Shown: positions 51,501-60,092, counted from the first letter of the stretch. The stretch: DNA of 64,000 nt from Sulfuricella sp. (GCA_041651995.1 JBAZID010000004.1:62001-126000), one strand, 5' to 3'. Numbers and translations: made by a program. The notes: a model not told the origin generated them from the letters alone.

Positions 51501-51751
51501 CCAGCCGATTGGGTGTCCGGGATTTCCGCCAAGGTCGATAGACCCTTCAGCATCTGACGCACGGACGAGGATGTGGCCCGGTGCCCTTCAGCTACCGTCT
51601 GCGCCATCTTCAGCGCTTCCCTTTCTGCGTATACTGCTGCTTCCCGCCGCTGCTCGAAGGTAGAATAGAGCACCAGCAGAAAGGCCGGCAATACAGCGAC
51701 CAGGATCAGCAAAATCAAGCGGAAGCGCAGGCTCATAAAACGCTGAAACAT
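48530..51751 (-). CDS. dCache-HAMP-PAS-GGDEF-EAL-REC signalling protein
   Basis: A 1073-residue membrane sensor. A membrane segment at residues 9-28, a periplasmic Cache region to about 290, a second membrane segment and HAMP (VRVLSSATRRMSQRDLSVRS) are followed by PAS (about 375-500). GGDEF is active-looking (RLGGDEFVIL with inhibitory RDSD). EAL is complete (GAEALIRWQ, SIDDFGTGYSSL, GYFFSRP). A C-terminal receiver has LLLLDDEPNV and the phosphoacceptor Asp in ILSDQGMPDMSG. A receiver at the C-terminus of a GGDEF-EAL sensor is unusual. ATG 51751 follows GGAGGGG. Confidence 0.9.
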   Translation of the reverse strand: MFQRFMSLRFRLILLILVAVLPAFLLVLYSTFEQRREAAVYAEREALKMAQTVAEGHRATSSSVRQMLKGLSTLAEIPDTQSAGACNKMLASILRFSSDYANAGVALSNGDVVCSALPLSGPVNVADRAFFQRAVATREFSIGDYQVGRIAAKRGIHFGYPLLNTGNQIWGVVFVLLDIDRLNERLAETPHMETGDVAILLDGSGNILARHPDSANYVGKSLSALPLYKKIQQSQGEGTYDGAGLDGVHRIFAFAPLFSRPSCCAYAVVGIPAEAVYAKVNRAFVRNVSLMMGVGFLVLALAWVGSDVLVLKRVRVLSSATRRMSQRDLSVRSGLPHDDGELGQLARSFDEMADNLEAWKNQVMQSNQEIENLGYRNQLILDSAGEGICGVDRKGMITFVNPAAASMLGYQVDELLGLPLHQSSHHSKADGTPFPIDECHMHAAVEEGVSHQGSDEMLWRKDGSGFYADYSAIPMFEGGKVTGAVVTFKDITERKRHEEQLAHQATHDTLTGLANRTILNDRIGLLIERAAREKSVVALLLLDLDRFKEINDSLGHGAGDELLRGMAERLTDLMRDSDTVARLGGDEFVILVEMEVADSAIPVAQRVLDAMTRPFSISGREVFIGASIGISLYPKDGDSGEELLKNADVAMYRAKKRGRNRFRFYDENMDASSVERLSLETSLRRAVDNGELLLYYQPQVNLHSGEIIGAEALIRWQHPEMGLVSPAKFIPLAEESGLIFPIGEWVMRTACAQIKVWQDAGVMTPTVAVNLSAHQFRQRQLVKMTTGVLLDTGIDGRYLELEMTESAVMEDADRVIRILRELKEAGTSISIDDFGTGYSSLSYLKQFAIDKLKVDQSFVREITRDPSDAAIVVAIITMAHSLGLNVIAEGVETEGQLEYLRSHGCDEIQGYFFSRPVPVSDFEQMLRSGRKLVQNGPADESRQRTLLLLDDEPNVTAALTRLFRIEGYQILVAHSPAEAFELLACHQAGVILSDQGMPDMSGIEFLSRVKRMYPEVGRIILSGHSDLKLIAEAFNQGAIYKYITKPWNDGEVLGAVREAFLEQEMRYSRKSRD

Positions 51752-51898
51752 ACCCCTCCAAATATTATTGGTTGTGCTGCATGTTTTTTTTATCTTAGGT
51801 CATAATTGCTTAAGCTGATATGAATATAACCATTTTCAGGGAAAACCCTATCCGGGTTACATGGAATTGCTGACATCGACACTGAATAAAATATACAC

Positions 51899-52249
51899 AT
51901 GAAACTCTACGGCATCCCCAACTGCAACACCGTCAAGAAAGCCCGCGCCTGGCTTTCCGGACAAGGCATCACCCTGCCCTTCCACGACTTCAAGAAGCAG
52001 GGTATCAGTGAAGCGCTGCTCAAGCCCTGGCTGAAGCAGGCCGGCTGGGAAAAGCTGGTCAATCGCCAGGGCACCACCTGGCGCCAGTTGCCGGATGAAG
52101 TCAAGGCCGCCGTCTGTGACCAGGATAGCGCGATCCGGTTGATGCTGGAAAAACCCAGCGTGATCAAGCGCCCGGTACTGGAAAAGGACGGCAAGATCAC
52201 ACTCGGTTTCGATGAAGCCGTCTACCACACCTTATTTGGGACTAAATAA
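51899..52249 (+). CDS. ArsC/Spx-family reductase-like protein (YffB type)
   Basis: A 116-residue thioredoxin-fold protein. MKLYGIPNCNTVKKARAWLS has one Cys (CNTVKKA) as in YffB; LVNRQGTTWRQLPDEVKAAV and MLEKPSVIKRPVLEKDGKI are typical. It is probably glutathione-dependent rather than a true arsenate reductase. Its stop overlaps the dapE start, an arrangement (yffB-dapE) also seen in E. coli. Confidence 0.88.
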   Translation: MKLYGIPNCNTVKKARAWLSGQGITLPFHDFKKQGISEALLKPWLKQAGWEKLVNRQGTTWRQLPDEVKAAVCDQDSAIRLMLEKPSVIKRPVLEKDGKITLGFDEAVYHTLFGTK

Positions 52250-53379
52250 TGCACAACAGCACTCTGGAACTGGCCCGGGAGCTCATCACCCGGCGCTCGC
52301 TCACGCCCGATGACGCGGGATGCCAGGAAATATTGATCGAGCGCCTGGAAAAAATCGGCTTCAAAATAGAGAAAATGCGCTTCGGCAACGTGGATAACTT
52401 CTGGGCCCGGCGCGGCATGACTGCGCCGCTGGTGTGCTTTGCCGGTCACACCGATGTCGTTCCCACCGGCCCGGTGGAAAATTGGGACAGCGATCCCTTC
52501 ATCCCCACCCTGCGCGACGGCATGCTGTTCGGACGCGGCGCGGCGGACATGAAAACCTCTCTCGCCGCCTTCATCACCGCGATCGAAGCCTTTGTTGCCG
52601 AGCATCCCGATCATGCCGGCTCCATCGCCCTGCTCATCACCTCGGACGAGGAAGGCATCGCGCTGGACGGCACGGTAAAAGTGGTGGAAGCGCTGCAAGC
52701 CCGCGACGAGAAGATGGATTACTGCATTGTCGGCGAACCCACCTGCGTCGCCAAGCTCGGCGACACGCTGAAAAACGGCCGCCGGGGCTCCCTTTCCGGA
52801 AAATTGACGGTGAAGGGCATACAGGGCCACATCGCCTATCCCCATCTGGCAAGGAATCCCATTCACCTGGCTGCCCCGGCCATCGCCGAACTGGCGGCGA
52901 CCCAATGGGACGCGGGAAACGAGTACTTTCCGCCCACCACCTGGCAGATATCCAACATCCACGGCGGCACCGGCGCGACCAACGTGATTCCCGGCACGGT
53001 GGAAATGCTCTTCAATTTCCGTTTTTCCACCGCCAGCACCGTGGATGAACTGAAATCCAGGGTTCACGCCATTCTGGACAGGCATGGTCTGGAATATGAA
53101 CTGCTGTGGGAGCTTTCCGGCAAGCCGTTTCTGACACCCAAGGGCGATCTGGTGGATGCGCTCGCCGCCGCCATCAGCCAGGCAGTCGGCCTGGAAACCG
53201 CGCTATCCACCTCCGGCGGCACCTCGGATGGGCGCTTCATAGCCGACATCTGCCCGCAAGTGGTTGAATTTGGCCCCAACAACGCCACCATCCACAAGCT
53301 CAACGAATGTGTGGCGCTGGCGGACATCGAGCCGCTCAAGGAAATCTACCGCCTCACCTTGGTCAAGCTGCTGGCCTGA
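52249..53379 (+). CDS. dapE: succinyl-diaminopimelate desuccinylase
   Basis: A 376-residue zinc peptidase-fold enzyme of lysine and peptidoglycan synthesis. Metal and catalytic motifs are visible: CFAGHTDVVPTGPVENWDSD, GRGAADMKTSLAAFITA, and ITSDEEGIALDGT. The dimerisation domain (GRRGSLSGKLTVKGIQGHIA) is in the middle. The start overlaps the upstream reductase-like stop by one base. Confidence 0.95.
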   Translation: MHNSTLELARELITRRSLTPDDAGCQEILIERLEKIGFKIEKMRFGNVDNFWARRGMTAPLVCFAGHTDVVPTGPVENWDSDPFIPTLRDGMLFGRGAADMKTSLAAFITAIEAFVAEHPDHAGSIALLITSDEEGIALDGTVKVVEALQARDEKMDYCIVGEPTCVAKLGDTLKNGRRGSLSGKLTVKGIQGHIAYPHLARNPIHLAAPAIAELAATQWDAGNEYFPPTTWQISNIHGGTGATNVIPGTVEMLFNFRFSTASTVDELKSRVHAILDRHGLEYELLWELSGKPFLTPKGDLVDALAAAISQAVGLETALSTSGGTSDGRFIADICPQVVEFGPNNATIHKLNECVALADIEPLKEIYRLTLVKLLA

Positions 53380-53381
53380 CC

Positions 53382-53582
53382 ATGTCACTTTCGTTCATCC
53401 TCTTCGTCGCGGCTCTGGCCGGCCTGCTCGTGTTCCTTTATGTTCGCGCTGGAAGGCAGCGGGAAAAAGGCTCAAACGGGGGTGATGCAGGGGGCGCTGG
53501 TTTCAATTCTGACTCGGACAGCCATTGCGGCGACTCCGGCTCGGGCGGCTGCGGCGGGGATGGCGGCGGAGGCGGGGACTAA
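53382..53582 (+). CDS. small membrane protein with Gly/Cys-rich tail
   Basis: A 66-residue protein: one membrane helix (LSFILFVAALAGLLVFLYV) then a tail rich in Gly, Ser, Asp and Cys (SDSHCGDSGSGGCGGDGGGG). It starts two bases after the dapE stop, so it is probably cotranscribed. The tail resembles those of other bacterial membrane proteins ending in GCGGGCGGG-like runs. Function unknown. Confidence 0.55.
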   Translation: MSLSFILFVAALAGLLVFLYVRAGRQREKGSNGGDAGGAGFNSDSDSHCGDSGSGGCGGDGGGGGD

Positions 53583-53641
53583 TAATCATGCAGGGTGGGT
53601 TAAGCGAAGCGAGCCCACTGCAACAAACAAGGAAAACCCAA

Positions 53642-54538
53642 ATGTTCGACCAGGCAAAAACCCAACTTTCCACCGTGCGCGACCTGCTGCGCTTCGCGGT
53701 CAGCCGCTTCAACGAAGCCAATCTGTTTTTCGGCCACGGCACTCACAACGCCTATGACGAAGCAGCTTATCTCATATTGCATAGCCTGCATCTGCCGCTC
53801 GATACCCTGGAGCCGTTTCTCGACGCCCGGCTGACCAGCGGCGAGCTGGAAAGTTTGCTGCATACGCTGGAACGGCGGGTCACGGAGCGCATTCCCGCCG
53901 CTTACCTCACGCACGAAGCCTGGCTGGGCGATTTCCGCTTTTACGTGGACGAGCGCGTGATCGTGCCGCGCTCCTTCATTGCGGAGCTGTTAAGGGAGCA
54001 ACTATCACCCTGGGTGGAAGACCCGGAAGTCGTCACTTCCGCGCTTGATCTGTGCACCGGCTCGGCCTGCCTGGCGATTCTCATGGCTCATGTCTTCCCC
54101 AACGCGGAAATCGACGCTGCCGATTTGTCTCCGGACGCGCTCGAGGTGGCCAAACGCAACGTCGCGGATTACGCCATGGAAGAGCAGATTCGCCTGGTCC
54201 AGTCCGATCTTTTTGCCGCCCTGGAGGGGCAACGCTATGACGTGATCGTGAGCAACCCGCCCTATGTCAACGCCCCATCGGTGCAAGGGCTACCGCAGGA
54301 ATACCGGCATGAACCGGAGATGGCGCTCGGTAGCGGGGAAGATGGTCTGGATGCCACCCGGGCCATTCTGCGCGATGCGCCAAAACATCTGAATCCGGGC
54401 GGGATATTGGTGGTCGAAATCGGCCACAACCGGGCTGCACTGGAAGCCGCATACCCGGAACTGCCGTTTACCTGGCTCGAAACCAGTGCCGGGGATGAAT
54501 TCGTATTCCTGCTCAGGCGAGAACAACTGGGGAAATAA
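53642..54538 (+). CDS. prmB: ribosomal protein uL3 glutamine methyltransferase
   Basis: A 298-residue SAM-dependent methyltransferase. The motif VSNPPYVNAPSVQGLPQEYR (NPPY) and ALDLCTGSACLAILMAHVFP define the PrmB/PrmC class; the N-terminal helical region (NEANLFFGHGTHNAYDEAAY) is specific to PrmB. It methylates a glutamine of ribosomal protein uL3. It follows dapE and the small membrane protein; the terminator at 54633 follows. Confidence 0.93.
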   Translation: MFDQAKTQLSTVRDLLRFAVSRFNEANLFFGHGTHNAYDEAAYLILHSLHLPLDTLEPFLDARLTSGELESLLHTLERRVTERIPAAYLTHEAWLGDFRFYVDERVIVPRSFIAELLREQLSPWVEDPEVVTSALDLCTGSACLAILMAHVFPNAEIDAADLSPDALEVAKRNVADYAMEEQIRLVQSDLFAALEGQRYDVIVSNPPYVNAPSVQGLPQEYRHEPEMALGSGEDGLDATRAILRDAPKHLNPGGILVVEIGHNRAALEAAYPELPFTWLETSAGDEFVFLLRREQLGK

Positions 54539-54632
54539 TCCACAGAAGGCATAAGGAACACTGCCCAGCGGTATTTTATTATGAAGCGTTCCGAAAATCG
54601 TTTTTGCTGAAATTTAATCTAGCGCCATCCAT

Positions 54633-54662
54633 AAAAAAACCGCCGTAAGTGGCGGTTTTTTT
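54633..54662. terminator. bidirectional intrinsic terminator
   Basis: Stem ACCGCC / GGCGGT with a GTAAGT loop, an A-run before and a T-run after. It can stop prmB transcription (plus) and the tRNA cluster (minus). Confidence 0.85.
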
Positions 54663-54673
54663 ATGGAATTATT

Positions 54674-54750
54674 TGGGGTGGCTGATGGGGCTCGAACCCA
54701 CGACAACCGGAATCACAATCCGGGACTCTACCAACTGAGCTACAGCCACC
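54674..54750 (-). tRNA. tRNA-His (GTG)
   Basis: A 77-base cloverleaf on the minus strand with the extra 5' G paired to the discriminator C, anticodon GTG (loop TTGTGAT), T-loop GGTTCGAGC and encoded CCA. Last of three tRNA genes (Pro, Arg, His) on this strand. Confidence 0.92.
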
Positions 54751-54770
54751 ACTGGTGAAACAGACCTAAC

Positions 54771-54847
54771 TGGCCTGCCCGACAGGAATCGAACCTGTAA
54801 CCCCCAGCTTAGAAGGCTGGTGCTCTATCCGGTTGAGCTACGGGCAG
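54771..54847 (-). tRNA. tRNA-Arg (TCT)
   Basis: 77 bases with acceptor stem CTGCCCG/CGGGCAG, anticodon loop CTTCTAA (anticodon TCT), T-loop GGTTCGATT and encoded CCA. Confidence 0.92.
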
Positions 54848-54863
54848 ATTGTCGGACAAATCC

Positions 54864-54940
54864 TGGTCGGGGTGGAGAGATTCGAACTCCCGACATCCTG
54901 GTCCCAAACCAGGCGCGCTACCAGGCTACGCTACACCCCG
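54864..54940 (-). tRNA. tRNA-Pro (TGG)
   Basis: 77 bases with acceptor CGGGGTG/CACCCCG, anticodon loop TTTGGGA (anticodon TGG), T-loop AGTTCGAAT and encoded CCA. First gene of the Pro-Arg-His cluster. Confidence 0.92.
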
Positions 54941-55065
54941 AAGACGCGCACTATACATGGCAGATAACGAAACGTCAACTTCGTATCCAGAGCTTTGCAT
55001 CCTGAGCAAAACCGCTTTAAAGTGTCACTTAATTCCATTTTCATTTGAATAAAACAGCCCCTACC

Positions 55066-55920
55066 ATGTCAGCACAGATTATTGATGGCAAAGCAATCGC
55101 AGACCAACTCCTGCAACAAATCAAACAGCGTGTCGAAGCACGGGTAAGCGCCGGCAAACGGCGCCCGGGTTTGGCTGTTATTCTGGTTGGTGATGACCCC
55201 GCTTCCTCCATCTATGTCCGCAACAAGCGACGGGCCTGCGACACCACCGGCTTTCATTCCGTTTCCTATGACCTGCCAGCAACCACAAGCCAGAATGAAT
55301 TGCTGGATCTGATCGACAGGCTCAATGCCGACCCGGCTATTGACGGCATTCTGGTCCAGATGCCTGTGCCTACGCACATCGATAGTGAAGAAATTGTTGA
55401 GCGCATTCATCCAGACAAGGATGTGGATGGATTTCATCCCTACAACATCGGACGTCTTGCACTGCGAATCCCTGTTCTAAGACCATGTACCCCGCGAGGT
55501 GCAATGACTCTGCTGCGCAGTACCGGTGAGGAGTTAAGAGGCAAGAATGCAGTCGTAGTGGGCGCATCGAACACTGTGGGCCGTCCAATGGGACTCGAGT
55601 TGCTGCTGGCTGGTTGTACTGTAACAACCACGCATCGCTTTACCCGCGATTTGGCTTCTTATGTCAATGAGGCAGAAATTCTGATTGTAGCGGTTGGCAA
55701 ACCCGGATTGGTCAAAGGGGAATGGGTACGAAATGGCGCCATGGTGATTGATGTGGGCATAAATCGCCTGCCAGATGGCAAGATATGTGGTGATGTTGAA
55801 TTTGCCACCGCCGCGCAGAGAGCTGGCTGGATTACCCCGGTGCCAGGTGGAGTTGGTCCGATGACTGTTGCCACATTGCTCGAAAATGCAATTGATTCGG
55901 CAGATAAATTACATGTTTAA
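55066..55920 (+). CDS. folD: methylenetetrahydrofolate dehydrogenase/cyclohydrolase
   Basis: A 284-residue bifunctional one-carbon enzyme. The catalytic Lys region IYVRNKRRACDTTGFHS, DGILVQMPVPTHID, GASNTVGRPMGLELLLAG (NADP site) and ITPVPGGVGPMTVATLLENA are all present. ATG 55066 gives the usual N-terminus MSAQIIDGKAIA; a TTG at 55045 is rejected. It stands alone between the tRNA cluster and phoH. Confidence 0.95.
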   Translation: MSAQIIDGKAIADQLLQQIKQRVEARVSAGKRRPGLAVILVGDDPASSIYVRNKRRACDTTGFHSVSYDLPATTSQNELLDLIDRLNADPAIDGILVQMPVPTHIDSEEIVERIHPDKDVDGFHPYNIGRLALRIPVLRPCTPRGAMTLLRSTGEELRGKNAVVVGASNTVGRPMGLELLLAGCTVTTTHRFTRDLASYVNEAEILIVAVGKPGLVKGEWVRNGAMVIDVGINRLPDGKICGDVEFATAAQRAGWITPVPGGVGPMTVATLLENAIDSADKLHV

Positions 55921-55974
55921 TCATAATGTAGTGTAGTTTATATAAACTGGTATATTAACTTTTAGGGAGTGCAT

Positions 55975-57378
55975 ATGGGGTCCAGAAAGTCGGCTGCTTT
56001 AAACAAAATATTTGTGCTGGACACCAATGTATTGATGCACGACCCCACCAGCCTGTTCCGCTTTGAGGAACACGATATTTACCTGCCGATGATGACCCTT
56101 GAAGAGCTCGACAACAACAAGAAAGGGGTTTCTGAAGTAGCGCGCAATGCCCGCCAGGCCAGCCGTTTTCTGGATGAAATCGTTAGCAGCAGTAAAGATG
56201 CTATTGAACAAGGCATTCTGCTCAAAGACCATAGCAGTAGCAGCGCTACCGGCAAGCTATTCCTGCAAACCGAGGCCATTTCAGGTGAATTGCCGGTTAA
56301 TTTTCCGATAGGCAAGGCCGACAATCAAATTCTCGCCGTAGTGATGCACCTGCAACGCCAGCACAGCAAGCGCAAGGTCAGCCTCGTCAGCAAAGACATC
56401 AACATGCGTATCAAGGCCCGCGCGCTGGGCCTTGCGGCAGAAGATTATTTCAACGACAAGGTACTTGAGGATACCGACCTTCTCTACACTGGCGTGCATG
56501 AACTCCCGGATAATTTCTGGGACCGGCACAGCAAGGATATGAAATCCTGGCAGGAATCCGGACATACCCTGTATAAATTAACGGGCCCCTTATGTTCCAG
56601 CCTTTTTATCAATGAGCTGGTCTATCAGGAAGACCCCAAGCCCTTCTATGCCATTGTAAAAGAGCAGCAAGGCAACTCAATGGTGCTGGAGACCCTGAAA
56701 GACTTCAGCCACCACAAAAACGCTGTCTGGGGCATCCATGCCCGTAACCGCGAGCAGAATTTCGCCCTCAACCTGCTAATGAATCCGGATATTGACTTTG
56801 TCAGCCTGCTGGGTCAGGCCGGCACAGGAAAGACGTTGTTGACTTTGGCTGCCGCTCTGCAACAAACGCTTGATCAGAAACGCTATTCTGAAATCATCGT
56901 CACCCGGGTTACCGTGCCAGTTGGAGAGGATATCGGCTTCCTGCCTGGCACAGAACAGGAAAAAATGAGCCCCTGGATGGGCGCGCTTGAAGACAATCTG
57001 GAAGTGCTTAACAAAACTGACGAAGAGGCTGGCGAATGGGGGCGCGCCGCGACCCAGGATCTGATCCGTTCCAGAATCAAGATCAAGGCCCTGAACTTCA
57101 TGCGCGGTCGCACGTTTCTGAGCAAATTCCTGATTATTGACGAGGCGCAGAATCTCACGCCAAAACAGATGAAAACGCTGATCACCCGAGCTGGCCCCGG
57201 CACCAAGGTGGTTTGCCTCGGCAACATCGCACAGATCGACACACCCTACCTGACCGAAGGCAGTTCAGGCTTGACCTATGTCGTGGATCGCTTCAAGGGG
57301 TGGGCGCACAATGGCCATGTCACGCTATTGCGAGGCGAGCGCTCCAGGCTGGCAGATTACGCCTCTGAGGCGCTCTGA
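55975..57378 (+). CDS. PIN-PhoH family ATPase
   Basis: A 467-residue protein of the long PhoH2-like class: an N-terminal PIN nuclease domain (IFVLDTNVLMHDPTSLFRFE, acidic residues in TLEELDNNKK) fused to a PhoH helicase-like ATPase with GQAGTGKTLLTLAAALQQ and FLIIDEAQNLTPKQMKTLI. Such proteins have RNA unwinding and cleavage activity in characterised cases. AGGGAG at 55963-55968 supports ATG 55975 rather than the GTG two codons earlier. The AT-rich 55921-55960 region is its likely promoter. Confidence 0.9.
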   Translation: MGSRKSAALNKIFVLDTNVLMHDPTSLFRFEEHDIYLPMMTLEELDNNKKGVSEVARNARQASRFLDEIVSSSKDAIEQGILLKDHSSSSATGKLFLQTEAISGELPVNFPIGKADNQILAVVMHLQRQHSKRKVSLVSKDINMRIKARALGLAAEDYFNDKVLEDTDLLYTGVHELPDNFWDRHSKDMKSWQESGHTLYKLTGPLCSSLFINELVYQEDPKPFYAIVKEQQGNSMVLETLKDFSHHKNAVWGIHARNREQNFALNLLMNPDIDFVSLLGQAGTGKTLLTLAAALQQTLDQKRYSEIIVTRVTVPVGEDIGFLPGTEQEKMSPWMGALEDNLEVLNKTDEEAGEWGRAATQDLIRSRIKIKALNFMRGRTFLSKFLIIDEAQNLTPKQMKTLITRAGPGTKVVCLGNIAQIDTPYLTEGSSGLTYVVDRFKGWAHNGHVTLLRGERSRLADYASEAL

Positions 57379-57494
57379 GAAGAACACCAGAGCCCTCGCC
57401 TTGGATGACTCGGCAACCCCTGAATACTCTGCCGGCAGGCTATCAGAAAAGTGTTGGCACCATCGCAAAGGGCTTCGATACTTGCGCGAGTGTT

Positions 57495-57878
57495 TTAACT
57501 GCCGTCCCCGGCATCATCGAGGTAGCGCTGGTATTGATTCGCAAACATGGCTTCCAATTCATCAATGACGTCTGCCGCAGGCTTGCCATGAAGCAGGTGT
57601 GAAGTCATGTGCTGGGATGTTTCATTGAACAGTCTGTTCTGGTCCAGCATAGGGTAAGTCGCCCGCAAACGCCTGATGGCCTTGACCACGCTTTCTTTAT
57701 CCGGACGAGGGGTCATGTTCGGCAGCAGAAGTTTGTTTTCTGGCTTATTTTCACCCTGGCTCAGCAAAAAACCCATGAACGAGATCACGGTCTGCTGCTG
57801 CGCATTGTTTAATGCACGAAATAATTTTAGCGTCTCTTTCTCAAGGGGTTTTAGAGAAGCACCACTGCGTATCAGCAT
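57495..57878 (-). CDS. hypothetical protein
   Basis: A 127-residue mainly helical protein, MLIRSGASLKPLEKETLKLF, with LNNAQQQTVISFMGFLLSQG and an acidic C-terminus (DVIDELEAMFANQYQRYLDD). No family recognised. It lies 18 bases after the LysR stop on the same strand and may be cotranscribed. Confidence 0.6.
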   Translation of the reverse strand: MLIRSGASLKPLEKETLKLFRALNNAQQQTVISFMGFLLSQGENKPENKLLLPNMTPRPDKESVVKAIRRLRATYPMLDQNRLFNETSQHMTSHLLHGKPAADVIDELEAMFANQYQRYLDDAGDGS

Positions 57879-57896
57879 TTACTATTTACTATCAAT

Positions 57897-58790
57897 CTAA
57901 TCTTTTAACTTGTTGACAGCGTAATCAAGAAAAGCCTGTAACAGCCGTGATCTGAATTTTCCATCCGTGTACACCACTGACAATGGGCGAATCAGCGGCG
58001 GATTAAGTGAAACCGCTACCAGATCACCAAGCTTGAGCTCTTTCAGGATGGTTGAGCGTGACACAATTGCAACACCCAGTCCTGCCTCAACCGCTCCCTT
58101 GATCGCCTCTAAACTCCCCAATTCCATCATGATATGAAGATCATCCGGTGAAACATTGGCCCGGCGAAAATACTCATCTATCACGTTGCGTGTACCCGAC
58201 CCCGTTTCACGGCTGATATAGGGCTGCTCAGCCAACAGTGCAGGTGCAATCTCGGACAGTTTTGCCAAATGATGCTGGGGCGTGCAAATCATCACCAGCT
58301 CATCTTCACAGCACACGGTACTTTTTAGTTGGGGATGGTGCGATGGCGCCTCAATCAAACCAACATCCAGGGTGTGATCAGCAACCTTGAGTTCAATATT
58401 ATCCGAATTGGCGACAGTCAGGCGCGCCTGTACCTGAGGGTACTTCGCCATGAATTCTCCCAGTTTTCTCGGCAGCATGTATTCCGCAATCGTGGTGCTG
58501 GCGCCCAACATCAGAACACCGCTCACCTGACCCGTCATCTCCCCCATTCTGGTTTCCATTTCAGCCGTCAGGTTAAGAATCCGCTCGGCATAATCCAGAA
58601 CCAGTTCGCCCGCTGGGGTGAGCGAAATTTTGCTGTGGCTGCGCTCGAACAACCGTGTATTGAAATGCTCTTCCAGTTGCTTGACCTGGAAAGTCACCGC
58701 TGGCTGAGTCATAAACAACAATTCAGCCGCTTTGGTAAAGCTGAGTTGTTTGGCAACCGTATAGAAAACCTGTAATCGGCGATCCGCCAT
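57897..58790 (-). CDS. LysR-family transcriptional regulator
   Basis: A 297-residue regulator. HTH: LQVFYTVAKQLSFTKAAELL followed by FMTQPAVTFQVKQLEEHFNT. Effector domain: LMLGASTTIAEYMLPRKLGE and YISRETGSGTRNVIDEYFRR, the latter typical of the CysL/CbbR-like branch. Target genes are not evident; tadA is divergent, 101 bases away. Confidence 0.9.
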   Translation of the reverse strand: MADRRLQVFYTVAKQLSFTKAAELLFMTQPAVTFQVKQLEEHFNTRLFERSHSKISLTPAGELVLDYAERILNLTAEMETRMGEMTGQVSGVLMLGASTTIAEYMLPRKLGEFMAKYPQVQARLTVANSDNIELKVADHTLDVGLIEAPSHHPQLKSTVCCEDELVMICTPQHHLAKLSEIAPALLAEQPYISRETGSGTRNVIDEYFRRANVSPDDLHIMMELGSLEAIKGAVEAGLGVAIVSRSTILKELKLGDLVAVSLNPPLIRPLSVVYTDGKFRSRLLQAFLDYAVNKLKD

Positions 58791-58891
58791 GCTAATCCCA
58801 TGCTTGTGTTAATCTAGACCCCGTATTCAATCATAAATCGGCATTTATGAATAGAATTTATTGGCTATAACAGGCAACCTTATCTGCTTTC

Positions 58892-59392
58892 ATGACATAC
58901 GACCACACCCCGGAACAAATCGACTTATTCATGGCTCACGCACTAGACCTTGCAAAGCAAGGAGCGGCGCTCGGAGAAGTGCCCGTGGGTGCAATCGTTG
59001 TTTACCAGAATCAGATCATTGGCCGCGGCTTCAACGCCCCGATCAGCCTGAGGGATCCTAGTGCCCATGCCGAGATTCAGGCTATACGCGATGCTGCGCA
59101 ACACCTTGACAACTACCGTCTGGTTGATTGCAAACTATTCGTAACCCTCGAACCATGTGTGATGTGTGCAGGAGCAATCATGCATGCACGCATCAGGCAT
59201 TTATTCTATGGTGCGAGCGACCCTAAAACCGGTTCCTGCGGGAGCATTACCAATCTTTTTATGGAGCAGCGTCTGAATCATCACACCAAGGTCACGGGAG
59301 GCGTCCAGGCAGCGCAATGCGGAAAATTACTATCAGATTTTTTTGCCGGCCGGCGACAACATAAAGCTGAAAAAAACAAACAGGTTGAATAG
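58892..59392 (+). CDS. tadA: tRNA-specific adenosine deaminase
   Basis: A 166-residue zinc enzyme converting A34 to inosine in tRNA-Arg(ACG). HAE in SAHAEIQAIRDAAQHLD and PCVMC in LEPCVMCAGAIMHARIRHLF provide the zinc ligands and catalytic Glu. Start ATG 58892. Some repeat-like complementary sequence follows to about 59520, with no gene. Confidence 0.94.
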   Translation: MTYDHTPEQIDLFMAHALDLAKQGAALGEVPVGAIVVYQNQIIGRGFNAPISLRDPSAHAEIQAIRDAAQHLDNYRLVDCKLFVTLEPCVMCAGAIMHARIRHLFYGASDPKTGSCGSITNLFMEQRLNHHTKVTGGVQAAQCGKLLSDFFAGRRQHKAEKNKQVE

Positions 59393-59553
59393 TGCAGGTG
59401 GACCAAATCCGGCGCGAGTTGCAGCCAGAGTCTCGCTACGTTGCGCTCCATATACCCGCGTGGGACCCACCTGAAGCGATCAAAGTGAGGGGTTTCGTTT
59501 TTTTGGCATGAAAAAGTTATCCAGATAGATTCCAGGGCAGCTTAAAAACAAAA

Positions 59554-59575
59554 AGGCCAATCACAAGATTGGCCT
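59554..59575 (-). terminator. terminator of tRNA-Pro(GGG) operon
   Basis: Perfect nine-base stem AGGCCAATC / GATTGGCCT with loop ACAA; on the minus strand it is followed by a T-rich run. It lies 15 bases after the tRNA 3' end. Confidence 0.85.
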
Positions 59576-59590
59576 AAATGTTTGTTTTAC

Positions 59591-59667
<77 letters not shown>

Positions 59668-59702
59668 AAGGCCGCAATTATAGCCAAAAACGACGATGAT
59701 GG

Positions 59703-60092
59703 CTAGTTGCGTAGCAATTCCAGAATCCCTTTAATTTCGTTCCGAATGTGCGCAAGGTTGAAGTCGGATGAGTGCGCATAAGAACCTGAATCTTTTCCAG
59801 TAACGATATCGTTTTTAAAACCGGGGGCTTCATCAAGACGATTGCGGGCACCGCTAATGGTAAACCCTTGTTCGTAAAGCAGCTCTCGAATATGACGAAT
59901 CAGCAATACTTCATGATGCTGATAATAACGGCGATTACCGCGCCGCTTCACCGGCTTGAGCTGGGTGAATTCCTGCTCCCAGTAACGAAGCACGTGTGGT
60001 TTTACGCCACACAACTCACTCACTTCGCCAATGGTGAAGTAGCGCTTCGCAGGGATCGGAGGGAGTTCAGCCTTGGACGCTGTTTCCTGCAT
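59703..60092 (-). CDS. MerR-family regulator downstream of ihfA
   Basis: A 129-residue protein with the winged HTH KRYFTIGEVSELCGVKPHVL followed by RYWEQEFTQLKPVKRRGNRR and a short C-terminal helix. It has no Cys cluster typical of metal sensors. This gene is a constant neighbour of ihfA in beta- and gammaproteobacteria; its target is unknown. ATG 60092 overlaps the ihfA end by 26 bases. Confidence 0.88.
   Translation of the reverse strand: MQETASKAELPPIPAKRYFTIGEVSELCGVKPHVLRYWEQEFTQLKPVKRRGNRRYYQHHEVLLIRHIRELLYEQGFTISGARNRLDEAPGFKNDIVTGKDSGSYAHSSDFNLAHIRNEIKGILELLRN

Noticed and set aside
53590..53625. GTGGG/CCCAC hairpin before prmB as a mobile repeat
   Set aside because: Short stem, single copy visible and no T-run; may be a fragment of a dispersed repeat but unsupported.
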